Positions 10,141 through 19,379 of a stretch of DNA of 64,000 nucleotides are shown one piece after another; positions within the stretch are counted from its first letter, which is position 1; each line of letters starts with the position of its first letter. Location: contig CP064953.1 in NCBI GenBank assembly GCA_015679245.1, forward strand, positions 310,001 through 374,000, read 5' to 3'. The notes under the pieces are model-generated. The model was not told where the DNA came from. It was given only the letters and a program-made list of their open reading frames with translations, and searched no databases. The position numbers and the translations under genes were made by a program. This DNA comes from Actinomycetaceae bacterium zg-1166. GTDB lineage: Bacteria > Actinomycetota > Actinomycetes > Actinomycetales > Actinomycetaceae.

Positions 10141-11220
10141 ATGTTTACCGAGACACTCGTGAGGGTGGGCAGACTAGGAGCGGTACTAGCCTTCCTCCTG
10201 GGGGGAGGGGTAGGTTTTAGTGTGTGCCTTTCTGCGCCGGCGAGTGCTGCGGGGCTTTCTTCTACCGGTGCTGCCGGTGCGGGGCTTTCTGCTGTCGAAT
10301 ACCAGTGTGAAGCCATACTGGAGAACTTAGGTACAGGCGTGTTCCTTCCTGCCGAGGATTTGCCTTATCCTTCCCCCTCTGCTTCGCTGACAAGCGAAGA
10401 TAGCAACCCTGACGATCTGCATCAGTGGTTCAGTGCTTCTGGTCTCTCTGTAGTGCGTTCTCACGCCTCTGTTGATCTTCCTGATGTCGCCTCTAAAGAT
10501 TACTCCTCCCTTGTGCTCGGCTCAGCGATCAGTGTTGGCCAAATGACGATCCGTGGACAGCTTGTAGCTGGAGGACTCTGGGCTGCTCCGATCTATCTCC
10601 AAGGAGCACCTATCGGAGTACTTGCTGTGGAGTTTTCTGAGGGAATTTCGCACGTGGAAGCTGTCATTGCCTCGCCCAAACTCGCTGATGCCCTTCTGCG
10701 TGAAGGTAGGGATGGGCACGTCATTCTTGAACCTCAGATGGGTGATAGTTCTAAACTTGGAGCCTGGTTTTGGTTTAGTGACGACGAGCACGTTCTTGCC
10801 TTGGATCCAGGAGCTGAAGATATTCTTGCCGGCCCTGTGAGCCGGACACAGTTCCTCTCGCTGCGTGAATCGCTCATCGCCTCAGGTAACGAACACAAAT
10901 CGACAAACCGAGATTCTCACCCTGCCTCCTCCCACTCCTCGACGGTAGGAATCGCCGCTCTCATTCTCGCCGGATTCCTCACCCTCCTTGGCATTGTTGT
11001 GTGGCTACGCCACGAGAGCGAGGAAGAATGGAATCCCCACGTAGGTTCAGATCTAGAGCGAACGTCTCTCGCCGATGTGCGAGGCGAGGCAATAGGGAAG
11101 AAGAAAATCTCTCGCGGGCGTTCTCATGTGGATGACGTTCAGATTCTCACCACTCCATCTACCCGATACTCGCGCGGTCAGGAGCCGCGGCAAATCGAAG
11201 ATAAGGAAGATGCGCTATGA
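10141..11220 (+). CDS. Unknown secreted/type I membrane protein between tsaE and tsaB
   Basis: I do not recognise a family. It has an N-terminal signal segment (hydrophobic AVLAFLLGGGVGFSVCL then ASAAG, likely cleavage), about 235 residues of extracellular domain, a Ser/His-rich linker, one membrane helix (IAALILAGFLTLLGIVVWL) and a charged cytoplasmic tail rich in Arg, Asp and Glu. The likely start is ATG 10141 with AGGTGA just upstream; GTG 10132, directly after the tsaE stop, is in frame too. Its last bases overlap the tsaB start (ATGA), so it is translationally coupled to a tRNA-modification gene with no obvious functional link. Confidence 0.8.
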   Translation: MFTETLVRVGRLGAVLAFLLGGGVGFSVCLSAPASAAGLSSTGAAGAGLSAVEYQCEAILENLGTGVFLPAEDLPYPSPSASLTSEDSNPDDLHQWFSASGLSVVRSHASVDLPDVASKDYSSLVLGSAISVGQMTIRGQLVAGGLWAAPIYLQGAPIGVLAVEFSEGISHVEAVIASPKLADALLREGRDGHVILEPQMGDSSKLGAWFWFSDDEHVLALDPGAEDILAGPVSRTQFLSLRESLIASGNEHKSTNRDSHPASSHSSTVGIAALILAGFLTLLGIVVWLRHESEEEWNPHVGSDLERTSLADVRGEAIGKKKISRGRSHVDDVQILTTPSTRYSRGQEPRQIEDKEDAL

Positions 11221-11888
11221 CCATCATGACTCTCGATACCTCGATGCGCTCAATCGTCGGCCTCGTGGAGGAAAGACGTGAACTCGCGGTGGAGATTTCG
11301 CCCGATTCACGCCACCATGCAGAGACTCTCATTCCGATGATCGAGCGTGTTCAGGCAGCCGCGCGCGAGGGAGAACCTGCCCTCCCTACTCGTCCAGAAC
11401 TTATCGTTGTTGGCACTGGCCCTGCTGCCTTTACGGGTTTGCGTGCTGGGCTTATGACCGCACGCGCCTTAGGGCGTGGCTGGGAGGTTCCCGTGGTAGG
11501 TGTCTCTTCTCTTGAGGTACTCGCTTTAGGTGGATCGAGGATCGCTGAAAGTGGCGGTGAAGTTCTTGCCGTGATCGACGCGCGCCGCAAGGAACTCTTT
11601 GTTTTGCGTGCCCGTGCGATGGGGACGGATGATATTGAGGTGCTTGACGGGCCCACAATTATGAAGCCAGACGAACTCCCTGCTCTCCTCGACACCCGCC
11701 CAGCACTTCTTCTCACCCCTAATCCAGGGCTCTACCCGCAGCTAAGTGAGGCCTGTGAGATTGCCTGCACACCTCTCCTCATGGCTGATCTCGCTCGTTC
11801 GCGGGTGGCGCGATATGAAGCAGGCGAAGACGTCAATCTCTCCACCGAACCGCAGTACCTGCGCCGTCCCGATATTCACGGTGTTTGA
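11217..11888 (+). CDS. tsaB: tRNA threonylcarbamoyladenosine biosynthesis protein TsaB
   Basis: Non-catalytic ASKHA-fold partner of TsaD needed for t6A37 formation. The N-terminal LDTSMRSIVGL strand-loop, HHAETLIPMI, and the GTGPAAFTGLRAGLMTARALG signature are diagnostic. At 223 residues the length is normal. The start overlaps the preceding stop as ATGA, and the stop overlaps the GTG start of the acetyltransferase gene, so all are likely one transcript. Confidence 0.95.
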   Translation: MTIMTLDTSMRSIVGLVEERRELAVEISPDSRHHAETLIPMIERVQAAAREGEPALPTRPELIVVGTGPAAFTGLRAGLMTARALGRGWEVPVVGVSSLEVLALGGSRIAESGGEVLAVIDARRKELFVLRARAMGTDDIEVLDGPTIMKPDELPALLDTRPALLLTPNPGLYPQLSEACEIACTPLLMADLARSRVARYEAGEDVNLSTEPQYLRRPDIHGV

Positions 11889-12441
11889 GTCCAAGAGTGA
11901 AGCAATACGAGTGAGGCTGGATGAAGCTGGTCACCTCGCCTATCTTGGCGAGGTCGAGGCTAAAAATCTCCTACATGAACGCGGACTATCCCGTCTCGTT
12001 CTAAGCCCTGAATGGGCTGAGAGCGCCTACGCCTTCGATACTGAGATTTTCGGTGAGGATGCCTGGCCGCTGTCTGGGTGGCGTGAGCAGATTTCTTGGC
12101 CTACTTCGCTTTTCCTTGCCTACGTGAAGGAAGGCAGTAAAGAAATCCGTGCCCTTGGTGCTGTGAGCCTGGGGATAGAAGCCGACATTCTCACAATCGG
12201 TGTGAAGAAGAGCCTGCGTGGAACCTCTCTCGGATCCCTCCTTCTACGTGATCTTCTCACAGGCGCATTCGAATCAGGTGCGCGTGAGGCTTACCTTGAA
12301 GTGCGTGCGAAGGATACAAACGTTCAGAGTTTCTACCTCTCCCATGGTTGGGAGGAAGTGGGATTTCGCCCCGCCTACTATAGCGATGACGACGCGCGCA
12401 TTATGCACCTGACATTTGCTCATTCGAAGCTCCGGGGATAG
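11881..12441 (+). CDS. rimI: RimI-like N-acetyltransferase (GNAT family)
   Basis: GNAT protein probably acetylating a protein N-terminus, such as ribosomal protein S18 in the RimI family. The acetyl-CoA region is ADILTIGVKKSLRGTSLGSLLL, slightly degenerate against the usual RGxGxG/A pattern (RGTSLG). ARE-AYLEVRAKDTNVQSFYLSHGW is the typical C-terminal motif with the catalytic Tyr. The start is GTG 11881 overlapping the tsaB stop; the frame is open farther upstream inside tsaB, but that part is not GNAT-like. In related genomes tsaD follows directly; here sdhCAB comes next. Confidence 0.82.
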   Translation: MFESKSEAIRVRLDEAGHLAYLGEVEAKNLLHERGLSRLVLSPEWAESAYAFDTEIFGEDAWPLSGWREQISWPTSLFLAYVKEGSKEIRALGAVSLGIEADILTIGVKKSLRGTSLGSLLLRDLLTGAFESGAREAYLEVRAKDTNVQSFYLSHGWEEVGFRPAYYSDDDARIMHLTFAHSKLRG

Positions 12442-12712
12442 ATGCGGTAATGTCGCAACGTGAATGGTCAATGGGGCACGTGTTCTCACATAACAGCGTG
12501 AAGGAAAGCTGGAAGGTATTCACATCCTTCTTCAGGTGGCAGCTTCGTCGCCCAGGAAAAGGCGATGGGGATGTGGCGGGATTTACATGGGAGAGCAGGA
12601 ACGATGGGACTAACGACGCACGGTTTCGAGGGAACGCTCGTCAAAGCTGAGTAATTACGTGATATATCCTTGCCATATTTCAATCTGAGAGCCAAGAAGG
12701 CGCCTGGGCAGC

Positions 12713-12725
12713 TAGCATTCAGGTG
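12713..12725 (+). promoter_or_regulatory. Candidate -10 element for a leaderless sdhC transcript
   Basis: TAGCAT at 12713-12718 ends 6 bases before the sdhC GTG, with no Shine-Dalgarno between. The geometry is the same as before glmS. Inference only. Confidence 0.35.
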
Positions 12726-13435
12726 TGGCTAATTCACCCTCATCTCTCAAACGCGGCTGGCAGACGACCGTAGCACTCAAAGTGACGATGGCACTGACCG
12801 GCCTTATTTTCGTTTTCTTTGTCCTCTTCCATATGTACGGCAACCTGAAGATATTCATGGGTGCCGATGCGTTTAACCACTACGCGCACTTCCTCCAGGA
12901 AGATCTGCTCCACCCCATCCTCCCGCATAAGGGCGGGGTGTGGCTGCTGCGTATCGTCCTGCTTGTCTCCATTCTTCTCCACGTTTATTGCGCAGCGAAG
13001 CTGTGGGCGCGCGGCAAGGCTGCCCGCGGAAGCAAGTACAAGGTCACCAGTGGTTCGAAGAAAAAGCTCACGTATGCTTCACGCACAATGCGTTACGGCG
13101 GCATTATCCTCATTGCCTTCATCATCTTCCACATCCTTCATTTCACCGCTCTCAAGATCAACGTAGGCGGCGATTACGCGACGATGGCACCTTACGATCG
13201 TGTGGTTACCGCTTTCTCTGCTGATAACTGGTGGGTGTGGCTGTTCTACTTCATCGCGATGGCGGCTCTAGCTATGCACGTGCGTCACGGTGTCTTCTCC
13301 GCCCTGGCAACTCTCGGTTTGGAGACTCGTGAGCGTGAAGTCGCATTCAATGTGATTGCCTGGCTCTGTGCCCTCGCGCTGCTCGTCGGATTCATGCTCC
13401 CGCCCACGGCGATTCTCGTCGGCTGGATCTCCTAA
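12725..13435 (+). CDS. sdhC: Succinate dehydrogenase cytochrome b subunit
   Basis: Membrane anchor of succinate:menaquinone oxidoreductase. A single 236-residue subunit with five predicted membrane helices, as in the type B (Bacillus/Wolinella-like) enzymes that lack a separate SdhD. Histidines within or next to helices (FHMYGN, HAHFLQ-type segment, IFHILHF, MHVRHG) are the candidate ligands for two hemes. It starts with GTG and is the first gene of sdhCAB. Confidence 0.93.
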   Translation: MANSPSSLKRGWQTTVALKVTMALTGLIFVFFVLFHMYGNLKIFMGADAFNHYAHFLQEDLLHPILPHKGGVWLLRIVLLVSILLHVYCAAKLWARGKAARGSKYKVTSGSKKKLTYASRTMRYGGIILIAFIIFHILHFTALKINVGGDYATMAPYDRVVTAFSADNWWVWLFYFIAMAALAMHVRHGVFSALATLGLETREREVAFNVIAWLCALALLVGFMLPPTAILVGWIS

Positions 13436-13444
13436 GGAACAAAC

Positions 13445-15412
13445 ATGGAAGAACTGATTAAGGGTTATTACACCCAGGGCGAACCGATCGCCGATACTAA
13501 GGCTCCAGCTGTCCCCCTTGAAGACAAGTGGGAGAAGCGCAAGTTTGAAGCGCGCCTCGTCAATCCGGCCAACCGCCGTAAGCTCTCCATCATCGTGGTG
13601 GGCACAGGCCTCGCCGGTGGTGCTGCAGCTGCTTCTCTTGGCGAGATGGGCTACAACGTCAAGGCCTTCTACTACCAAGATTCGGCACGACGCGCTCACT
13701 CGATCGCCGCTCAGGGTGGTATCAACGCCGCCAAGAACTACAAGAACGACAACGATTCGACCTTCCGCCTCTTCTACGACACCATCAAGGGCGGTGATTT
13801 CCGTGCCCGCGAATCGAATGTCTATCGCCTAGCGGAAGTCAGTGCAAACATTATCGATCAGTGCGTAGCTCAGGGTGTTCCTTTCGCTCGCGAATACGGT
13901 GGCTACCTTGATAACCGCTCCTTTGGTGGCGTACAGGTTTCTCGTACCTTCTACGCCCGTGGACAAACAGGTCAGCAGCTACTCATCGGTGCTTACCAGG
14001 CACTCATGCGTCAGGTAGCTGCTGGTACCGTCACCTGCTACTCGCGCCACGAGATGATGGAACTCATCGTCAAGGATGGCAAGGCGCGTGGCATCATCGC
14101 TCGCGATATGGTGACAGGTGAAGTGGAGACGCACCTCGCTGATGCAGTAGTTCTAGCCACTGGCGGTTACGGCAACGTCTTCTTCCTCTCCACCAACGCT
14201 ATGGGATGTAATGCCTCGGCAATCTGGCGTGCACACCGCAAGGGTGCTTACTTCGCTAACCCCTGCTACACCCAGATTCACCCCACCTGTATTCCTCAGC
14301 ATGGTGACTACCAATCCAAACTCACACTGATGTCTGAGTCCCTGCGCAATGATGGACGCATCTGGGTGCCAAAGAAGGCTGAGGATTGCAAAAAGGATCC
14401 TCGCGATATCCCTGAAGAAGATCGCGATTACTACCTTGAGCGTATTTATCCCGCCTTCGGTAACCTTGTGCCCCGTGATATCGCTTCGCGCCAGGCCAAG
14501 AATATGTGCGACGAAGGACGCGGCGTTGGCCCCGAAATTGATGGTGTAGCACGCGGTGTTTATCTTGACTTTGCCGATGCTATCGAACGTATGGGCAAGG
14601 AAGCCGTCTCGGCCAAGTACGGCAACCTCTTCGATATGTACAAACGCATTACGGACGACGATCCCTACGAAGTTCCCATGCGTATTTATCCTGCTGTGCA
14701 TTACACAATGGGTGGCCTGTGGGTGGATTACGACCTCGAATCCACAATCCCCGGTCTCTATGTGGCTGGCGAGGCGAACTTCTCCGATCACGGTGCCAAT
14801 CGTCTGGGCGCTTCAGCGCTCATGCAGGGCTTGGCCGATGGCTACTTCGTTCTCCCCAACACCATCAACGATTACCTCGCGGATGGCCCCTTCGAGAAGC
14901 TCGACGAGAACGATCCAGTGGTGCGTGAAGCTCTCGATTCGGTGAATGGCCGAATCAAGCACTTCATGGAACTTCAAGGCACACATTCTGTGGATTACTA
15001 CCACAAGAAGCTCGGCTCGATCATGTGGGAGAAATGCGGTATGGCTCGCTCGGATGAAGGCCTTCGCGAAGGCATCGCTGAGATCCGCGCCCTACGTGAG
15101 GAATTCTGGCGCGATGCCAAGGTTCCTGGCTCTGCCGATACGCTCAATCAGTCCTTGGAGAAGGCAGGTCGCGTGGCCGACTTCTTCGAGCTTGCTGAAC
15201 TCATGTGTATCGACGCTCTCCACCGTGAGGAATCCTGCGGTGGCCACTTCCGTGTCGAATCCCAGACCCCTGAAGGTGAGGCTGACCGTAAGGATGCCGA
15301 GTTTGCCTACGCAGCCGCCTGGGAGTGGACAGGTGAGGGTAACCCACCTGTCCTGCACAAGGAAGATCTTAACTACGAATTCGTCCACATGAAGCAGCGG
15401 AGTTACAAGTGA
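13445..15412 (+). CDS. sdhA: Succinate dehydrogenase flavoprotein subunit
   Basis: Catalytic FAD subunit oxidising succinate to fumarate. The dinucleotide-binding [19 protein letters not shown] is near residue 55, [18 protein letters not shown] holds the histidine for covalent [14 protein letters not shown] is the substrate region, and [18 protein letters not shown] the FAD-capping signature. The 655-residue length matches the type B enzymes. AAGGAAC precedes the ATG. Its stop overlaps the sdhB GTG start. Confidence 0.96.
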   Translation: MEELIKGYYTQGEPIADTKAPAVPLEDKWEKRKFEARLVNPANRRKLSIIVVGTGLAGGAAAASLGEMGYNVKAFYYQDSARRAHSIAAQGGINAAKNYKNDNDSTFRLFYDTIKGGDFRARESNVYRLAEVSANIIDQCVAQGVPFAREYGGYLDNRSFGGVQVSRTFYARGQTGQQLLIGAYQALMRQVAAGTVTCYSRHEMMELIVKDGKARGIIARDMVTGEVETHLADAVVLATGGYGNVFFLSTNAMGCNASAIWRAHRKGAYFANPCYTQIHPTCIPQHGDYQSKLTLMSESLRNDGRIWVPKKAEDCKKDPRDIPEEDRDYYLERIYPAFGNLVPRDIASRQAKNMCDEGRGVGPEIDGVARGVYLDFADAIERMGKEAVSAKYGNLFDMYKRITDDDPYEVPMRIYPAVHYTMGGLWVDYDLESTIPGLYVAGEANFSDHGANRLGASALMQGLADGYFVLPNTINDYLADGPFEKLDENDPVVREALDSVNGRIKHFMELQGTHSVDYYHKKLGSIMWEKCGMARSDEGLREGIAEIRALREEFWRDAKVPGSADTLNQSLEKAGRVADFFELAELMCIDALHREESCGGHFRVESQTPEGEADRKDAEFAYAAAWEWTGEGNPPVLHKEDLNYEFVHMKQRSYK

Positions 15413-16161
15413 AAATCACCCTGGAATTTTGGCGTCAGAATGGACCCGAGGATCCGGGTCACTTTGAGAAGCGGACGCTCACGAATGTTGACGAGCACGC
15501 CTCCTTCCTGGAGATGCTCGATGTCCTGAACGAAGAACTCTTCGCCGCTGGTGAGGAACCTGTTGCCTTCGATTCAGACTGTCGTGAAGGTATTTGTGGC
15601 CAATGTGGCATCGTTATTAACGGCGATCCGCACGGCCCTGAGCGCACAACTACATGCCAGCTGCATATGCGCTCCTTCAAGGATGGTGACAAGATCATTC
15701 TTGAGCCTTGGCGTTCGAAGGCCTTTCCTGTCATCAAGGATCTCATGGTGGATCGCTCGGCTTTTGACCGCATTGTTCAGGCCGGCGGCTACATCTCGGT
15801 GAATACGGGTGCAGCTCCTGATGCGCATTCGCAGCTCGTGCCGAAGAAGAACGCAGATCGCTCCTTCGAGGCAGCGGCCTGCATCGGCTGTGGTGCTTGC
15901 GTGGCTGCGTGCCCCAACGGCTCGTCGATGCTTTTTACTTCGGCAAAGGTGATGCATCTTGGCCTCCTCCCCCAGGGGCAACCTGAGCGCCGCGACCGTG
16001 TGGTGAACATGCTTGCTCAGCAGGATGAAGAAGGCTTTGGCGGCTGCACTAACACCGGTGCTTGCGCGAGTGTGTGCCCGAAGGAGATCCCCTTCGAGCT
16101 TATCTCGCTGCTCAACCGCGACCTTATGAAGTCAATGTTCGTTAAGGCTCGCGCACGCTGA
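15409..16161 (+). CDS. sdhB: Succinate dehydrogenase iron-sulfur subunit
   Basis: Carries electrons from the SdhA flavin to menaquinone through three clusters. The [2Fe-2S] motif CREGICGQC is at 58-66, with its fourth cysteine in TTTCQLHM. The ferredoxin-type motifs are [15 protein letters not shown] and [12 protein letters not shown]. At 250 residues it is full length. It is followed by a strong terminator, which closes sdhCAB. Confidence 0.96.
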   Translation: MKITLEFWRQNGPEDPGHFEKRTLTNVDEHASFLEMLDVLNEELFAAGEEPVAFDSDCREGICGQCGIVINGDPHGPERTTTCQLHMRSFKDGDKIILEPWRSKAFPVIKDLMVDRSAFDRIVQAGGYISVNTGAAPDAHSQLVPKKNADRSFEAAACIGCGACVAACPNGSSMLFTSAKVMHLGLLPQGQPERRDRVVNMLAQQDEEGFGGCTNTGACASVCPKEIPFELISLLNRDLMKSMFVKARAR

Positions 16162-16216
16162 TCGCATGTAAATGGAGTTCACGCTTTGCGTGTGGACACA
16201 GATCGATGTAGCCGCC

Positions 16217-16250
16217 AGGGGCGACCCGTTTTCCGGGTCGCCCCTGTTTT
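16217..16250 (+). terminator. Rho-independent terminator after sdhCAB
   Basis: Perfect 12-bp stem AGGGGCGACCCG / CGGGTCGCCCCT with a 5-base loop, followed by GTTTTCT. Confidence 0.92.
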
Positions 16251-16313
16251 CTCGTGAAGGAAGGGTAGCGCGCTCCACATCCAACGTTTCTAGGAGGGGA
16301 GGAACTCGGGGAC

Positions 16314-16328
16314 TAGACTGGTATGCCG
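16314..16328 (+). promoter_or_regulatory. Candidate -10 element upstream of tsaD
   Basis: TAGACT at 16314-16319 lies 8 bases before the GTG start of tsaD, after the sdh terminator, so tsaD has its own promoter. The nearest GGAGGGGAGG run is about 27 bases from the GTG, too far to serve it, which supports a leaderless or near-leaderless mRNA. Confidence 0.35.
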
Positions 16329-17368
16329 TGAGTATCACGATCCTTGGTATCGAAACTTCCTGCGACGAGACAGGCATCGCTCTTGTGCGCGATGGCGAAC
16401 TCTTGGCTGACGTCACCGCCACTTCCATGGACGAATACGCCCGCTACGGTGGCATCATCCCCGAGATAGCTTCCCGTGCACACGTGCAAACAATGCTCCC
16501 TACACTCGACGCCGCCCTTGAGAAAGCAGGGGTGAGCCTCCAAGACATTGATGCTGTTGCCGTCACTGCTGGTCCGGGGCTCGTCGGCTCACTTACGGTG
16601 GGAGTTGCTGCGGCTAAAGCTCTGGCCTATTCACTCGGCAAGCCTCTTTACGGTATTAATCACATCATCGGCCACCTCGCAGTGGATGAACTTGTTGATG
16701 GACCTTTCCCTGAAAAGTTCATCGGACTCGTCGTCTCAGGTGGGCACTCCTCAATTTTACGTGTAGGTTCGATTGCTACCGATGTTGAGGAACTTGGAGG
16801 TACACTCGACGATGCTGCCGGTGAGGCTTTCGATAAGGTCGGACGTCTTTTGGGTTTGCCTTATCCAGGCGGGCCGCATATTGATCGCCTCGCTCGTGAA
16901 GGTGACCGCGAGGCGATTCGCTTCCCGCGTGGCCTTAGCCAAGGTAAAGATAAAGCACGCCATCCGTATGACTTCTCATTTTCAGGGCTTAAGACGGCTG
17001 TGGCTCGCTACGTTGAAGGTCTTAAGGAGCGTGGCGAAGAAATCCCAACTGCCGATATTGCGGCTGGATTCTCTGAGGCAATTACTGATGTCCTCACAGA
17101 AAAGGCGCTTAATGCTTGTGAGGATTTCGGTTGTGACACCCTCGTGATCGGCGGTGGCTTCTCGGCAAATTCGCGCTTGCGTGAACTTGCTGGACAACGT
17201 GCAGCGGCACGCGGGATTACTGTGCGGATCCCTCCGATCCGCTATTGCACGGATAACGGGGCAATGGTGGCCTCACTCGGTTACGCCTTGGTTAGCGGTG
17301 GGCTTGAGAGTTCGCATCTGGACATCACAGTTGACACGTCGATGGATCTTAATCGCATCCAGATGTAA
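16328..17368 (+). CDS. tsaD: tRNA N6-adenosine threonylcarbamoyltransferase TsaD
   Basis: Transfers threonylcarbamoyl from TC-AMP to A37 of tRNA, with TsaB and TsaE. The start GTG 16328 gives VSITILGIETSCDETG, the conserved N-terminus; the longer upstream frame runs back through the sdh terminator and is rejected. Metal-binding His112 and His116 are in INHIIGHL, GLVVSGGHS and the C-terminal CTDNGAMVA are intact, and the 346-residue length is normal. It is separated from tsaB-rimI by sdhCAB. Confidence 0.95.
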   Translation: MSITILGIETSCDETGIALVRDGELLADVTATSMDEYARYGGIIPEIASRAHVQTMLPTLDAALEKAGVSLQDIDAVAVTAGPGLVGSLTVGVAAAKALAYSLGKPLYGINHIIGHLAVDELVDGPFPEKFIGLVVSGGHSSILRVGSIATDVEELGGTLDDAAGEAFDKVGRLLGLPYPGGPHIDRLAREGDREAIRFPRGLSQGKDKARHPYDFSFSGLKTAVARYVEGLKERGEEIPTADIAAGFSEAITDVLTEKALNACEDFGCDTLVIGGGFSANSRLRELAGQRAAARGITVRIPPIRYCTDNGAMVASLGYALVSGGLESSHLDITVDTSMDLNRIQM

Positions 17369-17721
17369 GGCAGCACGTATGTGGCAGGCGGGGAGCCTTC
17401 GTTTTCCGGGACATTTTGCACCTTCATCGGGAGCAGCAACATAGGCCGTATGCTGGCTTTACGTGAGTTAGTGAACCCAAAATTCGAATGCAAGTTCATT
17501 CTGGGCGTGTTCGCTTATGGCAAGCATCTAGCACTCGCCTTGACCGAGTGCTAAGCGTGGCATAATCTCTTAATGGACGCGTTACCGTTTTCGGTGATGC
17601 GGCTTGTGCCCGGTTCGGGCCCGGCCCCCCGCGACGGCGGGTCCCGCGGCCAGGTACGCCGTGAATGCACATGCATTCACGCAATCCACGCACGAGTTCG
17701 AGAAGTAAAGGGGAATCCGAA
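17369..17721. other. tsaD-groES intergenic region
   Basis: 353 bp with no gene. The second half holds the CIRCE operator and promoter, then a ~150-nt GC-rich 5' leader with a long G/C block (17615-17650) and the repeat GAATGCACATGCATTC (about 17662-17677), itself palindromic. Confidence 0.6.
17528..17554 (+). promoter_or_regulatory. CIRCE operator (HrcA binding site) before groES
   Basis: CTAGCACTC - 9 bases - GAGTGCTAA matches the CIRCE consensus at 17 of 18 arm positions. HrcA represses groES/groEL through this element in many bacteria. TTGACC inside the spacer (17540-17545) and CATAAT at 17561-17566 look like the promoter, though the spacing of 15 is short. Confidence 0.93.
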
Positions 17722-18018
17722 GTGTCGGTCTCCATTAAGCCGCTTGAGGATCGCATTGTGATCCGTCAGTTGGAAGCTGAAACCACTACTGCGTCTGGCC
17801 TTGTTCTGCCAGATACTGCTAAGGAAAAGCCACAGGAGGGTGAAGTTCTCGCTGTGGGGCCTGGTCGTGTAGACGATCATGGCAACCGCGTCCCTGTGGA
17901 TGTGGCTGAGGGCGATGTTGTTATCTACTCTAAGTACGGCGGCACCGAAGTGAAGTACGGTGGCGAAGAATTTATCATCCTCTCCTCACGCGATATTCTC
18001 GCCGTTGTAGAGAAGTGA
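17722..18018 (+). CDS. groES: Co-chaperonin GroES
   Basis: Cap of the GroEL folding chamber. [18 protein letters not shown] is the family N-terminus; the mobile-loop region [19 protein letters not shown] and the C-terminal [16 protein letters not shown] are typical. The 98-residue length is normal. GTG 17722 is chosen for AAAGGGG 8 bases upstream; an in-frame upstream ATG (17665) adds a non-conserved segment. groEL does not follow: a terminator and a convergent gene come next. Confidence 0.95.
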   Translation: MSVSIKPLEDRIVIRQLEAETTTASGLVLPDTAKEKPQEGEVLAVGPGRVDDHGNRVPVDVAEGDVVIYSKYGGTEVKYGGEEFIILSSRDILAVVEK

Positions 18019-18064
18019 GCTAGTTAAGGCCATACTCACACCGGTGTGTGAGTTCTCGCCACAA

Positions 18065-18104
18065 AAAGTGGGGTACCTGGTACACGCAGGTACCCCACTT
18101 TTAC
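18065..18104. terminator. Bidirectional terminator between groES and the FemAB gene
   Basis: 15-bp perfect stem AAAGTGGGGTACCTG / CAGGTACCCCACTTT with a 7-base loop. T-rich flanks on both strands let it serve both convergent genes. A second smaller hairpin (CTCACACCGGTGTGTGAG near 18034) precedes it. Confidence 0.9.
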
Positions 18105-18120
18105 ATACGTGTGGGGTGTT

Positions 18121-19338
18121 TTAGCGACGTGCCAGCATGTAGTCGATCACCTTGTAGAGGAGAGGGCGCACGGGAAGATCAAATTCCCCGAGTTTCTCGA
18201 TGATAAGTGGGGCGAAATGTGACTTGAACGTGGTGAGGCCATCGTCAAGGGAATTAGCAACTCCACCCATCGAAGCATAGCGAGCTCCGCGCGAGAACGC
18301 TTTACGCATAGTCTCGATATAGATAGCATCTTGTGCCGGGATCTTCGCATAGTTGCGATTCATCCCCGCATAGAGCATTTCGAGGCCGGAGCCGTAGAGC
18401 ACACTGATGCACCCAGCAAGGGGAACATTTTCTGGGTCGCCCGCCATTGTGCGCTCATGAAGGAAATTTAGCTGCGTGTTATGGCTTGCGATCTGTTGTT
18501 CAAGTTCGCGTCGTTTCTGTGGGGCTTGTTCTCCCAGGCTTGCGAGCTTCTCCTGAGCCGCTGCGATCCGTTCCTTGTATCCTGCACAAGCCTCGTCGAT
18601 ATTGAGATAAGCCATGTAGAGGAGTGCGTCCTCGCCGTAAGTATGCAGGATGTTCTCGTAGTACGTGCGGGAGCGAAGTTGAATTGATTTTGCTTCTTCA
18701 GTGCGCGAGATAACGTACATGAAATCTTCGAGCGCTTCCGCACCCACTCGGCGCACCTGGACGTAGCGATTTTCTGCATCCTTGACAAAACGGCGTGTGC
18801 GCTTGGAGACGGCAGCGAGAATGTCGGTTCCCTCGGTTGGGCGCATCGTTGCCGTGGTAAAGCGTGGTTGGAGAGTATCGTGCATAGATGTGGTGAGTCC
18901 GCGGTAGAGGAATCCACTGGCGAGGAAATCCTCACGGACAAGCAGAGCAAGTGGGTTTGCTTCGCCAGTGCGCTCAGATAGGGGAGCAGCTTCGAGAGCT
19001 ACAGGCGGATCAATCTTGATGAGGATTGCACGAGAGTTGCGCGCTTGAGTGGCGAGGCATCGCAGGTAGAAGCGAAGAAGTTCGCGATTGGTGAAGTCGA
19101 GGATAGGGCCGTGGGGGAGGTACCACATCTCGAATCCCAGAGGGAGCGGGCGCTTGAGTACAAGGCCAGCAGCGAGGATCTTTCCGCTTTCATTGCGTAC
19201 CGCCGTGAGCGTATGACTCCATGTATTTTTGATTACCGCCCACCGCGAAGATTGGAGCACATTGCACTCGGGGCGTGAGGTGACGAAGGCGTCATATTCG
19301 TCAGCTGTGAGGTGGGTGTCAAAGGTAAAGGTGTTCAC
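18121..19338 (-). CDS. FemAB-family peptidoglycan bridge aminoacyltransferase
   Basis: Probably adds an amino acid from aminoacyl-tRNA to the peptide stem of lipid II, building the interpeptide bridge. It has two GNAT-like halves: CNVLQSSRWAVIKNTW is the FemAB N-terminal signature, and MYAGMNRNYAKIPAQDAIY plus MRKAFSRGARYASMGGV the C-terminal one. Between them, KERIAAAQEKLASLGEQ... forms the coiled-coil arm found in FemA/FemX. At 405 residues it is full length. The GTG start has GAAAGG 5 bases upstream. The added amino acid cannot be told from sequence. Confidence 0.88.
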   Translation of the reverse strand: MNTFTFDTHLTADEYDAFVTSRPECNVLQSSRWAVIKNTWSHTLTAVRNESGKILAAGLVLKRPLPLGFEMWYLPHGPILDFTNRELLRFYLRCLATQARNSRAILIKIDPPVALEAAPLSERTGEANPLALLVREDFLASGFLYRGLTTSMHDTLQPRFTTATMRPTEGTDILAAVSKRTRRFVKDAENRYVQVRRVGAEALEDFMYVISRTEEAKSIQLRSRTYYENILHTYGEDALLYMAYLNIDEACAGYKERIAAAQEKLASLGEQAPQKRRELEQQIASHNTQLNFLHERTMAGDPENVPLAGCISVLYGSGLEMLYAGMNRNYAKIPAQDAIYIETMRKAFSRGARYASMGGVANSLDDGLTTFKSHFAPLIIEKLGEFDLPVRPLLYKVIDYMLARR

Positions 19339-19379
19339 GGTGGCCTTTCGTAGCCTGTGTAGCGCTTCAGGTGTGCATT

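Noticed and set aside
12450-12650. 66-codon frame between rimI and sdhC
   Set aside because: No Shine-Dalgarno, no recognisable features, and it lies in the sdhC upstream region.
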